Positions 23,801 to 33,490 of a stretch of 64,000 nucleotides of DNA are shown piece after piece. Position 1 is the stretch's first letter. The number at the start of each line of letters is the position of its first letter. The notes under the pieces were generated by a model. The model was not told the DNA's origin and made no database searches. It saw only the letters and a list, made by a program, of their open reading frames with translations. The stretch is from Platerodrilus igneus (lineage: Eukaryota > Arthropoda > Insecta > Coleoptera > Lycidae), in the NCBI GenBank assembly GCA_036346225.1, contig JARFIW010001469.1, positions 5,798,001 to 5,862,000 on the forward strand. Reading direction: 5' to 3'. Position numbers and translations under genes: made by a program.

Positions 23801-25060
23801 ACATGAACAAACAATGAGTATACAAAATTGATACTTTGTATAAACAGGATATTACATACGTGTGAATTAGTGCATATGCATCCACAGTTACTGTTGATTT
23901 TCACGGTTTACCAGTTTTACAATAATTACTGTCAAACATGACACAAACTGTATGCTCATTTGCAAAATTTCAATGAAATAGTGCAATCAGAAGGTAGTTT
24001 TATGATGACTTTTTGGCATGTGCACTATTATGATGAATATATTTCAAAAATTTACAGAGAACTCATCGATTATTTTAAACAAAACTATACGCCCTAAAAT
24101 GATAAATCGAAAACGACATTATTTAGAAACCAAGGTCTTGAAACAACAGCAAAGTATGTTCAACAAAAAAAAGAAACAAAAATGCAATGTATTTTGTAAT
24201 TTGTTCAAAACTAGCCCAGTGTTGTAATTGTATATAACAAATATTTCCATGCCTGCAAATAAGGTGCTTCGATACAAATTTCAACGATTATGAAATTGTA
24301 GAAATACATCTCATGCACAAAAACTACGAGCATTTTAATTGAAAAAAATGAAACCAAGCCATGCATGTTAGTAGGTTTAGTATTGCTACCTTTTAAATGT
24401 AAATCATTAATTGTAAAAATTATGTTAATTTTTGAATATACTAGTACAAAAGTTAGATGTTAACACTCGAAACATCTATTCCAGCTGCAATATACCCTAT
24501 TTTAACATACATTTGGCTACAAGGTATCTTACAATTAATGGTGAAGATAATCTTGGCATGCTAAAACCCTACTATAAATACAATAACATAGTTATCCGTG
24601 AATACAATTGTTTCAGTAAGCTTTATCTTAGCTTGAATCAACGAACACGAAACAAGATTACAAACAAGATTTATATCTTGAAATGTACCATGGCAAAACC
24701 ACCACAAATATTGTAGTTGACAAGAAACAGCTTATGGAGATTCTAAAACATCTCATCAAAAGCTCAATCCAAAAGCATTTAAAGATGTCAATTTGTATAA
24801 AAAGTCATAAGCTAGTTCTCGCAAATTCAATGTTTATAAACGTTGCGTTTGCAAAATGATGTACAAACAGAAAACTGACGATAACAAAATTGTGGGTGGT
24901 ATTCTAAACAAATATTTTAATTTACCATATATTCATACGTGTTCCTCCATAGAAAATTTTAGCAAACATGTTTCTCAGCAACTGCCAACACCTGCACCAT
25001 GTTAAGTCTGTGGAATCTTTAATCAACTACTGCATTGTGGAAAATGCCCATGTTTTACCT
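23801..25060 (+). pseudogene. Unclassified decayed coding-like region
   Basis: Several plus-strand frames of 60-95 codons follow one another with apparent frameshifts (24018-24227, 24432-24716, about 24665-24860 and about 24750-25055). Composition differs from the non-coding neighbours, being rich in Lys, Asn, Tyr and Cys codons with fewer stops. The last part has a Cys cluster of the form C-x-V-C-G-x-F, then C-G-x-C-P-C. No family could be named. It may be the far end of the copia-like remnant, another retroelement, or an old viral insertion. No function is proposed. Confidence 0.3.
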
Positions 25061-25557
25061 TAACAAAAAAAAAGTTATTAGTAAAATGTATCAAAACTTA
25101 AAAATATTATTTTTCAAAAGATTTTTATAAGTATTTTTATTAGCAGTAAACATCAATGGACAATTATATAACCGAAAAATTCTAACATCAAATGTTTATT
25201 TTAAAAAGTGACAAAACCAAGGTACAAATGATTGTTATATAATTAGGGACTTACAAGTATATTCTTTTTTTCTTTCGTTTTTTCTTTATTATTATTATTA
25301 AGGTATAGTTATACAAATGCCTTAAACATGTTTAATACATTCCAACTTTGCCACACTACTGGACCCAAGAACCAGCAATCAATCTTACCATGCATATATC
25401 TGCGGTCCATACTACAAAATAATCAAAATAAAATCCTACTTCGTTACATCCTAACCGCTAAGTAGATACAGGGTATATTATATTAATGAAACACCAATTA
25501 AGAAATTATGTAAAAGTGAAAAAAAAAGAAACAAAAGATTATTGAAAAAAAAAGACC
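25061..25557 (-). other. 3' flank and probable 3' UTR of the SR gene
   Basis: The minus strand carries AATAAA at about 25285-25290, roughly 270 bp after the SR stop codon. A-rich sequence of about 25 bases with scattered G and C follows it immediately. The signal suits polyadenylation of the SR transcript. The A-rich stretch could also be the decayed tail of a retrocopy. Confidence 0.45.
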
Positions 25558-26406
25558 TTAATCTTGTTTATCAGAGGCATTATCATTGACTGGTGAACGG
25601 CTGTTGGATTTACTCCGATCTTTACTGTTAGAACGGGACCTGGAACGGTCCTTAGATTGCTCCTTATTTTTTGAATGGGAGCGAGAACGTGATCTTGACT
25701 TAGAACCCTCCTTAGAGCGAGAACGCGAGTGAGATCCAGAACGGCGTCTGGAACGAGAGCGAGAACGGCTGCGGCTGCTGGTAGAACGCGAACGTCTACC
25801 ACCACCACCACCTCCACTTCCGCCGCCAGCACCACGACGTTTATCTTCAACCAAACGTAATCGACGACCATTCAATTCTGTATCATCCAACTTCTCAATG
25901 GCATTTTTCATATCGCTGTAAGAGGCAAATTCGACAACACCTTCATTACGTCTTTGCTTGTGTGCATCTGCATAGGTGACTTCTCCAGCTTGACGCATGT
26001 AGTCTTTCAAATCTTGCCAGCTTACACGGCTGGAAAGATTTTCCACAACGACACGATGCTCTGTACGAGTTGGAGGACCATATCTATCATTGGAACGCAG
26101 GCTATCATGATCGCGAGTTTCCCGGTTACGACCGCGTTGTGAATATCCCCTCCCACTACCGCGCCACTGATCACTACCACGGGGTGTTCCACGAGCTCTT
26201 TCAACAGATACTCGTTCGCCAAGTAATTCTTTACCGTTTAACTCGTACACGGCATCGTCAGCATCCCTGTAATCATCAAATTCGACGAAAGCAAATCCAT
26301 TTTTCATGGCAACTTCCTTGATCCGGCCATATTTGCGAAAGAACTTTTCGATATCGCGTTCCCTTACACGATACGTCAAACCACCTACAAAAACACGCGT
26401 ACCCAT
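25558..26406 (-). CDS. B52: SR splicing factor, B52/SRp55 (SRSF4/5/6) type, single exon
   Basis: This intact 282-residue ORF starts at ATG 26406 and ends at TAA. RRM1 covers about residues 4-71, with RNP2 VFVGGL (5-10) and RNP1 NGFAFVEF (36-43). A Gly/Arg linker ends [11 protein letters not shown]. The second, pseudo-RRM covers about 118-190 and carries SWQDLKD at 129-135, the hallmark of two-RRM SR proteins. A Gly-rich hinge and an Arg-Ser tail occupy about 204-282. Such proteins bind exonic enhancers and recruit the spliceosome in the nucleus, and SR-kinase phosphorylation of the RS tail controls them. RRM2 and the linker match the insect B52/SRp55 group closely; RRM1 is more divergent. The usual gene has introns, so the absence of any here suggests either an intron-less lineage or an expressed retrocopy. 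No frame damage is visible. Length fits short family members; Drosophila B52 is longer through its RS tail. Confidence 0.93.
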   Translation of the reverse strand: MGTRVFVGGLTYRVRERDIEKFFRKYGRIKEVAMKNGFAFVEFDDYRDADDAVYELNGKELLGERVSVERARGTPRGSDQWRGSGRGYSQRGRNRETRDHDSLRSNDRYGPPTRTEHRVVVENLSSRVSWQDLKDYMRQAGEVTYADAHKQRRNEGVVEFASYSDMKNAIEKLDDTELNGRRLRLVEDKRRGAGGGSGGGGGGRRSRSTSSRSRSRSRSRRRSGSHSRSRSKEGSKSRSRSRSHSKNKEQSKDRSRSRSNSKDRSKSNSRSPVNDNASDKQD

Positions 26407-26640
26407 AGTATATCAAGCTACACAGTCAAGTTATTATATAAAAAGAGTAAATTTTTTAGTACTAACACAAATTTTATATCAAAAACGGCAAAGCACGCTC
26501 TAGAAGAAGCCGAACTGAACGGCCATTAAAAACACAATGCGCACGCGTCAGCTAATGCGTGCGTCATTTCGCTTAAAAATTACGAAGGCTGATATTCAAT
26601 TATACTCGAATAGGTTCTAAAAACATAATTGAGCAATTGT
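26407..26640 (-). promoter_or_regulatory. Probable promoter / 5' UTR of the SR gene
   Basis: On the minus strand, about 110 bp upstream of the ATG, the sequence GTTCAGTTCGG contains TCAGTT, a match to the arthropod initiator TCAKTY. A short GC-rich stretch with GCACGCG elements (about 26535-26565) lies just upstream. No downstream promoter element of standard sequence was found, so the start site is a guess. Confidence 0.35.
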
Positions 26641-27541
26641 TGGTCAAGATTTCAATTCATGAACGGATTATTTTGTAACATTTTGTGAGATTTGAAAGTA
26701 TCTACTTATATAATTTACCTACCTGTACGAAACCTACATAATAATTACAAAATAGGAGCATTAAATTCTGCTAAATTATATCGTATTGAAATTTTTGACG
26801 TTTGTAAGTGGCTACTCGGAACATCCTAACGTATTTGATGTATAATTGAAAACTGAGTTGTCAAACATGGTTCCTTAAATCAATATTCGCTTTTTGATGC
26901 AAATAAAAATGAATTATGTAAGTAATGTATTTAGAAAGTTCTAATCTTAATTTAAAATACATGGAAATTACCAATGGATTTATTAAATAACAAGTTTTAC
27001 TCATATTTCAAACTCAATTTGCGTAAGAGGATTTTAATACCAATCCCCACTTCTTTTGGAGGACAGCTCATTACGAACCCCGCCAAAAACAACCAATCGA
27101 ATAAATACGCGCTCCATATTTTATTACTGTGAAATTTTGTAACGGGATTCTAAAAATTATTCCTGCCAAGGATGTTAATTAAATGGAAGGCATTTGTATT
27201 AGTGTACAACATTATTTTAATTATTGGGTTGTCAGGATTAGGTTAAAAGCGAAAGCTTCGATAAGATGAATAATGTTTATATTACCAAAAGTTTAAGATT
27301 TTTATTAAGAAAAAGCTGAACTGATCAAAATGTTACCAATTTCCCTACACAATAGTGAAATTAATTTACATTCTCATGTGCAAAATTATTTACCTAATAT
27401 CTTATGTTATGTTAGCACACTAAAATTCTTTGTAATTCTCACAAATTATTTTCAAAGGTATGGTACAATGGTATCTTAATGGGTACAAGCTCCATCTTCA
27501 CAATTCAATACGCTGAGGGTATGCCATATTCTAACATAAAT
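26641..27541. other. Unassigned AT-rich sequence
   Basis: No gene or recognisable repeat was seen upstream of the SR gene. Confidence 0.5.
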
Positions 27542-27817
27542 TTACTTAACGCAATTATGACCATCAGTTTTCAGTTTTGGATGGGTAAACTTTGTTAATG
27601 CATCTGTTATCACTAACACATACGCATTTTTTGCATTGGTTGCAACAAAAGGCTCCACACGATCAATATGCACTCTTGCAAATGGTCTACACGGTGGCAG
27701 AATTGGATTCAATTCGCCTGGCCTCTTACCTGTTGGAATTTTATTTAATCAGTGTGAGGTAATTTGGTCACTGGGTTGGATTATGAAGCCATTATATGTA
27801 GGTATTTTATCGACCAT
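27542..27817 (-). pseudogene. Ty3/gypsy-type integrase fragment
   Basis: The minus-strand frame carries the junction between the integrase zinc finger and the catalytic core: NKIPTGKRPGELNPI, then RPFARVHIDRVEPF and a 'YVLVITDALTKF' strand. In the family, P-x-x-R-V-H-I-D contains the first catalytic Asp and Y-x-L-V-x-x-D-x-F-T-K-F follows. One in-frame stop interrupts the segment and the second Asp and the Glu are beyond its end. The source is a Ty3-related retrotransposon, of which no RT or LTR remains nearby. It abuts the tail of a pogo/Tigger element on the same strand. Confidence 0.72.
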
Positions 27818-27865
27818 AAAAATAATAAGAGAACATAACATTAAGTTAATAAATATATAAAATTA

Positions 27866-28010
27866 ATTGCACGGCAGAAATCGCAAATATAATTATCAGG
27901 TTTATCTTGGCCCGAACATAAAGAATGTGCCCATCTTGGACATGAAACACATCTAAACCTATCAATCCCAAATTCTGAGCAAAATATACATTGGCTTTTG
28001 TCATGTTTGG
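27866..28010 (-). pseudogene. PHD-like zinc finger at the tail of the Tigger-like transposase
   Basis: The minus-strand frame has Cys and His in the order C-x2-C, C-x2-C-x2-W-x-H-x3-C, then C-x2-C. The WAH-x2-LC centre and aromatic-hydrophobic YICDFC end are typical of PHD fingers, which often read histone tails. A comparable finger occurs at the C-terminus of many animal Tigger/jerky-like transposases. The finger itself is undamaged, although it lies at the end of a dead gene. Confidence 0.7.
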
Positions 28011-28629
28011 AATTTATATCGTCAAGCTTGTCATCGTCTAAGACGTTCTAATTCTGTTTCACCTTCGTCTTCTGAACTACTAAAAGTTATTTCTCTTTTG
28101 CAGGTTTTTTCACCAACACTTTCTTTTGTAGGTTTTCAACAACGTTGCTTTTTTCTTTTTTTCTAGTTGTTTTACACGAGCAGATGTTAAGATAATGCAA
28201 TGTTGTTTTCTGTAACTGGTGGAAAGCATATGGCAGACGTACAATAGGTGCAATTTCCTGTAACCTAACACAAGAACTTATAGACAGCTGAATATTTTCT
28301 AATGGGAGATCGATATCCTGTATAGCTTTAGCGACAGCTATGGCTGGTTTAATTACCTATGGAATATTTTACTCACCAAGAACAGTTCTTGTACTTAGGG
28401 ATGAAATAATATTCTCATGCTCTTCTTCTTGAATAATTACAGGCATTTGATGTTGTGCTGGAGCAAAATCCGCACTAAAGAATTTATTGGTGTCCAATCG
28501 ACTAATGAATACCACAAGCAGCAAACCCTTATCTAAGAAAGCAACTTTTGAATATGCTCTATATTAAAAAGGCCAGCCAGGTCATATGGTGTTATTTTCG
28601 TATGACCTGAAGATTTTAAGAATAGTTGC

Positions 28630-29590
28630 ATTCTTTGTTAAAAGCTGACTTCAGTAGGTTGTAGAAGACCACATCTAACGGCTGCAGGTGGTATTGACAG
28701 AAATGTATTATGATTTTCGTTGCGAAAGTGATAAATTTGAAATGAGATATGACTCGAATGGCTATTCAAGATTAGCAACACAGGGCTATCAGAATTGTAC
28801 TTGCCACAGTCTCGAAAATGAGCAAGCCATTTAACAAAAATATCTGCATTTATCCAACCATTTTTCGAGTTATATAAAGCACCGTCAGAGCCATCCTTTT
28901 TTAATTGAGCGCTCATTCTTTGTCCGGGAAAATAAACATGCGAGGTATAAATTGGCCTGCTGCATTAACTACACAAGTAACCGTGACTGTTTTACCTCGC
29001 TTCCAACTTATTGCTACTCCAATTTGCTTTTGCTCTTTACGGCCTAATATTCTTGAGGATTTTTGAACCGTAGAAATTCCTTGCTTCAACGTTGTTTTTA
29101 GGAAAATTACATTTGTCTGTTATAACTTCCAAATTATCATAGAATGCATTAACTTCAGTCTCGTTGAAGGCTTGTATTCTATTGATGATAGTGGTCTCTA
29201 GAGGATCGTAATGATACCTTAAAATTTCGTCTTAAAAATCCATAATACCAATCTATACCAGCTTCTTTTGTATTTTTATTAAAATTGTAGTGAATTTTTT
29301 TCGGCAAATTCGTATTCTACTTTTCTCAATTCTATAGTTATTAACCCAAAAAAACATTTTTGGCAAAAGTACAATATGATCCGCACTCGCTTTTTCTTGT
29401 TGAGTATAAAAAATTGGATTTCGACCAAGGGATCCTTTTTCAATCTTCCCGTTCTTCATACGTGATTGAAGAGTAGTTCTTGTATGTTGAAAATAACTGC
29501 AGCCTTTTTTGCTGGCATCCCACCTCTAACAGCCGTTATTGCATCTCTACGTTGAGATTCCGTCCATGAATTGTTTGTAATTCTTTTGCA
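28630..29590 (-). pseudogene. Tigger-like transposase, DNA-binding and DDE_1 domains
   Basis: The frames at 29459-29253, 29110-28917 (frameshifted) and 28916-28638 together cover the CENPB-like region and the DDE_1 domain. Recognised blocks are ISTVQKSSRILGRKEQKQIG, VTVTCVVNAAGQFIPRMFIF, GWINADIFVKWLAHF and LLILNSHSSHIS. The first Asp (normally in N-x-D-E-T-G) is lost in a small deletion. The second is Asn (LNSHSSH for L-D-G-H-S-S-H). The last motif, normally L-Q-P-L-D, reads LQPTE. The protein was therefore catalytically dead apart from its frameshifts. Confidence 0.78.
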
Positions 29591-29946
29591 AGCCCACCAC
29601 ATCTAAAATAATAAAAATAAATGTAAACTGGGGTAATCGTGCCACTAGCACAATTGCCCTGTAATATGTGGCACCTTTACCCAGTGTCCTTAAAAATAAC
29701 ATTTACGATTCGCTCTAACACCAAAATAATTAGAATAACAACCTGAAACTCGAAATGGATAGGTTAGCACTAGACATAGTAGGAATCAGCGAAGTCCGCT
29801 GGCCAGAGGCGGGGGATTTTTGGAGTGGAGACTTTAGGGTAATTCATACAGGATCGGAGGAAGAAAATTTGGGTGTGGGGATAGTTATGCGAAAAAAGAG
29901 CGGATGACGTGTAGAAAACTACTTACAAAAGAACGAAAGAGTACTT

Positions 29947-30219
29947 ATGGTTAGATTTGAATCTAGACCAGCAAATACAGTAATAATACAAGTATACATG
30001 AGCACCTCTAGCTACAGTGAGGAAGAGGTAGAGGCGATCTACAAAGATATCAAAGACATACTGAGCTACGTAAAAGGACATGAAAATTTAATAATTACGG
30101 GGGATTTTAACACAGTGATAGGTGAGGGTAGGAAAGAATCAATAGTAGTTTTATTTGGATTAGGCACGAGAAATGACAGGAGAAATAGGCTGGTAGAATT
30201 TTGCGACAAAAAAACTTGA
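29947..30219 (+). pseudogene. RTE endonuclease fragment (copy B3)
   Basis: This is an open segment of the AP-type endonuclease with the metal-binding GDFN motif and the 'LFGLGTRNDRRNRLVEFCDKK' helix that follows. The first catalytic Glu lies just upstream in another frame (ISEVRWP). Confidence 0.75.
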
Positions 30220-31627
30220 CCATCACAAATACATTATTTCAACATCATGCTAGAAGACGATACACGTGGAAGATGCCAGGAGATATAGGAAGATTACATT
30301 ATTGTTAGACAACGGTTTAGAAATCAAGTAAAAGACTATAGAAGCTACCCAGAAGCAGATATACACACTGACCACAACATCGTAATTATGAAGGCCGCAC
30401 TTAAATTTAAAAATCTGAAAAAGAGTAACGTAAAAAGGCACTTTGACTTTGAGAAGCTAAAAGATAAAGATATCCATGAAAGATTTGAAAAATGTCAAAT
30501 GAACTGCTGAAAGGTATCGGGAAAATTTCTGATACTAAGGAAGTAGAAACAGAATGGAATAACGTTAAATCCGGCCTAGACATGGCGGCCAAAGATATTC
30601 TGGGGTATACACAAAAAGAAAATAAGAAACCATGGATAACAAAGGATATCCAGAATTTAATATAAGAAAGACGAAAATACAAAAACATCAGACGAAACAG
30701 GGAAATTATTCGCAAGTACAGGAAAGCTAAAGAACAATGGATTGATGAAAAGTGCAAAGTGGTACAAACTAAGATGGAAATAGGGAAGACAGACGATGCA
30801 TACAAATTAATTAGAATAAATTTTAGGGATATAAAACCATATAGCAAAAATATAAGGGATGCGGAAGGAAACGTTATTATAGAAAATGTAGAGACAATAG
30901 CTAGATGGCAGGAATATAGAGGGAATTTATATTCAGGAGAGGAACTAACAGCATTAGAACAGAAATCGGACATTGAAAATGATGACCTGGGATATCCTAT
31001 ACTTAGAGATGAGTTTGAATTAGCATTAAAGAGTCTGAAAAATGGTAAAGCGCCTGGTACAGATAAGGTGCAAGCGTAAACTCTAAAAGCCGCTGGACAA
31101 GCAGTACCAGATCATCTCTTTCAACTTGTAAGCTATATGTATGAGACAGGTGAGATACCCAAAGATTTCAAACGTAACATCATAGTAACTATACCAAAAA
31201 TTTCGAACAATAAGTTTGATAGCACACGTTTTAAAAATATTAACTAGAATTGTACAAAGACGAATGGAACAACGAGCTGAAAAATACTGGGAGAAGATCG
31301 ATTTGGGTTTAGGCGCAACAGGGGAACACGGGAGGCTATTTTAGCTCTGAGGGTGATAATGGAGAAAACAATAGAGAAGGGGGAAAGCGTATATAGGGTT
31401 TGTAGATCTGAAAAAAGCATTCGACAATGTAAAATGGAAAAAATGTTTGAAATACTCAAAAAGATTGGAATTAGTTTTAAGGACAGAAAAATAGTACATA
31501 GCTTATACAAAGAGTAAACGGCGGTAATAGAATTAGAGCAAAAAGTAGAGAAGTAAATATTAGAAAAGGGGTGAGACAGGGATGTGCCTTATCCCCATTA
31601 ATTTTTAAATTGTACATAGAATAGGCA

Positions 31628-31912
31628 ATGAATACTGTCAAATGCAGGAAGACATTTGGAATTAATATGCAGGGACAAAAGATTGATATACTTAGATTTG
31701 CAGATGATATAGCGGTATTAGCATCTAGCAAAGAAGAGTTAGAAACGGCTCTTAATGAAATGAAAACAGTTCTAATGGAGAGATATGGTATGAAAATTCA
31801 TAAAAATAAAACTAAAGTTTTAGTATGTAAAAAAGGGGAAAACAATTCGAAAACAAGAATACAAATAGGTAACGAGAATTTACAAGAGGTTAAGGATTTC
31901 TGCTACCTATGA
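31628..31912 (+). pseudogene. RTE reverse transcriptase, palm/FADD segment (copy B3)
   Basis: The segment reads through [17 protein letters not shown], the catalytic Asp pair of the RT, and the 'MKIHKNKTKVLVCKK' thumb entry. It ends at a stop created in the FCYLGS motif (TGA for Gly). Confidence 0.8.
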
Positions 31913-32017
31913 AGTCAAATAACGCAAGATGGGAAAAGCACAAAAGATATAAAACAAAGATTAGCACAAGGTCGTGCTACATTTAACAAGAAAAAGCAAC
32001 TACTGTGCTTAAAGACC

Positions 32018-32576
32018 ACAAATTATTATAGTCCCGTAAACGAGGTACGTGAGACACTACGTCAGTTGGTAACGATATTACATAATGTGAAAATTGACGC
32101 GCACATTTCGATGAAGTCACACAATATGCAAATTATGGCACGTGATTACCAATTACACAAAATATATAAAAACCCCACGGTGTACTCACGTGAATAGGTA
32201 GGCTTCCTTCAGGATTACTCCATGATGGTCGCCCGTGGCTTCGCTAATATTTCTCGGGTGTGGGAACTCCTAAGCCAGGTTGCATCCAAATTTACCTTGT
32301 CTTCTCCCTATGTAGAGGTAACGACCTACATAACAGAAAGATACGGTAAGACACCACACAACCACTCTTCTTCGCGTTTCAGAGGCAAGTCCTCACGCGT
32401 CTTTTGGAAATTCCCCCCTATCCTTTCGTCCACACGCGTCGACGCGAAATCTCGCGCAACGCACTTCTGAAGTGACAGAAATACGCGCAACAAGTCTTTT
32501 AAATTTATGGCGCGAAATCCTTACCAATTTAAAACTTAATTAAAAATGTCTAGTGCCGATTTCGGCATGTAACAAA
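32018..32576. mobile_element. 549-bp insertion flanked by 5-bp target duplication inside RTE copy B3
   Basis: RTE copy B3 is interrupted precisely. ACAAA (32018-32022) precedes the insert and ACAAA (32572-32576) follows it, and the RTE sequence then resumes where it stopped, as comparison with the minus-strand copy at 44.75 kb shows. The insert (32023-32571) is GC-richer than its host and contains TATATAAAAACCCCACGG, a promoter-like TATA context. It has no long ORF. A 5-bp duplication and the promoter-like element suit a solo LTR, but the ends are not TG...CA, so the class is open. Confidence 0.75.
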
Positions 32577-33490
32577 ATATAGAAACAAGGAAAAGATTGC
32601 TTAAAACATATGTGTGGAGCACAGCACTGTATGGCTGTGAAGCCTGGACAGTGAAGCAGATAAGAAAAAGGTAGAAGCCTTTGAAATGTGGTGCATACGA
32701 TGAAGATATCATGGACAGACAAAGTTAAGAATAAACAGGTACTAGAAATGGTAGGGGAAGAAAGAAGTATGTGGAAAACATTAAAAAAGAAGAGATAGGA
32801 TGATAGGCCACATACTAAGAGAATAGTGCGGAATATATTAGTAGCAGAGATAGGAAAAAAGAGAAGTAGATGTACACCTAGGTTAGGCTACTGCACACAG
32901 ATAATGAAAGTTGTAGGCTGTGAGAATTTCAGGGGAATGTGTAGGCTAGTTCGGAATAGAAATCAATGGAGGTACGCTTCCAACCAGTCGCAAGATGGAA
33001 AAACTAACGACAAAAATAATAACTGTACTTAAACATGGTGATTACTATAAACAACTACAGACATTGCTTTTGCAATACTTTCAACGGGCTGCTTAACCCC
33101 CTTCACATACCACAATCTCGGTGAAATAGGGTATATAGTTAGAAAACAATAGAAGTGAATCGAACTGTATATAGGTTGTTGTGAGTATTGCAGGAAACTG
33201 GGTAGGCTGCCTCAGAACATAAATAAGCTGAGGTACAAGTCCAGCCAGTTTCAAGACATAATACCCAATGACGAAAAATAAATGCTCTTAAATCTGAAGA
33301 TTATTATATACAACTACAGGTGTTGGTTGTGAAATATTTTCAACTAATGTTGATTGTGAGAAAGGATAAATTGGAAAAGCTATTAATTCGACAAAGGTTC
33401 AAGTGCTGGGGGAACTTGGCAGCCAATTGCTGCTTACCCACCTTCACATACCACTGATTATGCCCATCAAATACATAACCACGAAACTAG

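Larger units (their letters stand above)
27842..29640 (-). mobile_element. pogo/Tigger-type DNA transposon with PHD-like C-terminal finger, inactive
   Basis: Reading the minus strand from about 29590, a decayed CENPB-type DNA-binding region (GRNPIFYTQQEKASADHI, family E-E-x-x-L-x-x-x-I) is followed by the DDE_1 catalytic domain (about 29100-28640) and then a C-terminal tail ending in a Cys/His finger (27866-27990). Tigger-type transposases cut and paste DNA at TA sites. All three catalytic acidic residues are altered (see the transposase entry). The far side near 29625-29690 is GC-richer and could hold the terminal inverted repeat, but no matching end was found near 27.4-27.9 kb. Confidence 0.75.
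29745..33490 (+). mobile_element. RTE-type LINE, subfamily B, 5'-truncated copy with nested insertion (B3)
   Basis: The copy begins inside the endonuclease (MDRLALDIVGISEVRWPEAG) and runs through the RT to the C-terminus, then two copies of a 3' unit. Better preserved frames are 29947-30219 (YMSTSSYSEEEVEAIYKDI, ITGDFNT), 30759-31079 (linker and RT start, NGKAPGTDKVQA) and 31628-31912 ([13 protein letters not shown], catalytic box intact, to DFCYL). A 549-bp element sits at 32023-32571 and the RTE resumes after it. It has frameshifts at about six places. Confidence 0.88.

Noticed and set aside
25539..25871. 110-codon minus-strand frame rich in Val, Ala and Leu
   Set aside because: It is a shifted reading of the SR protein's Arg-Ser tail.
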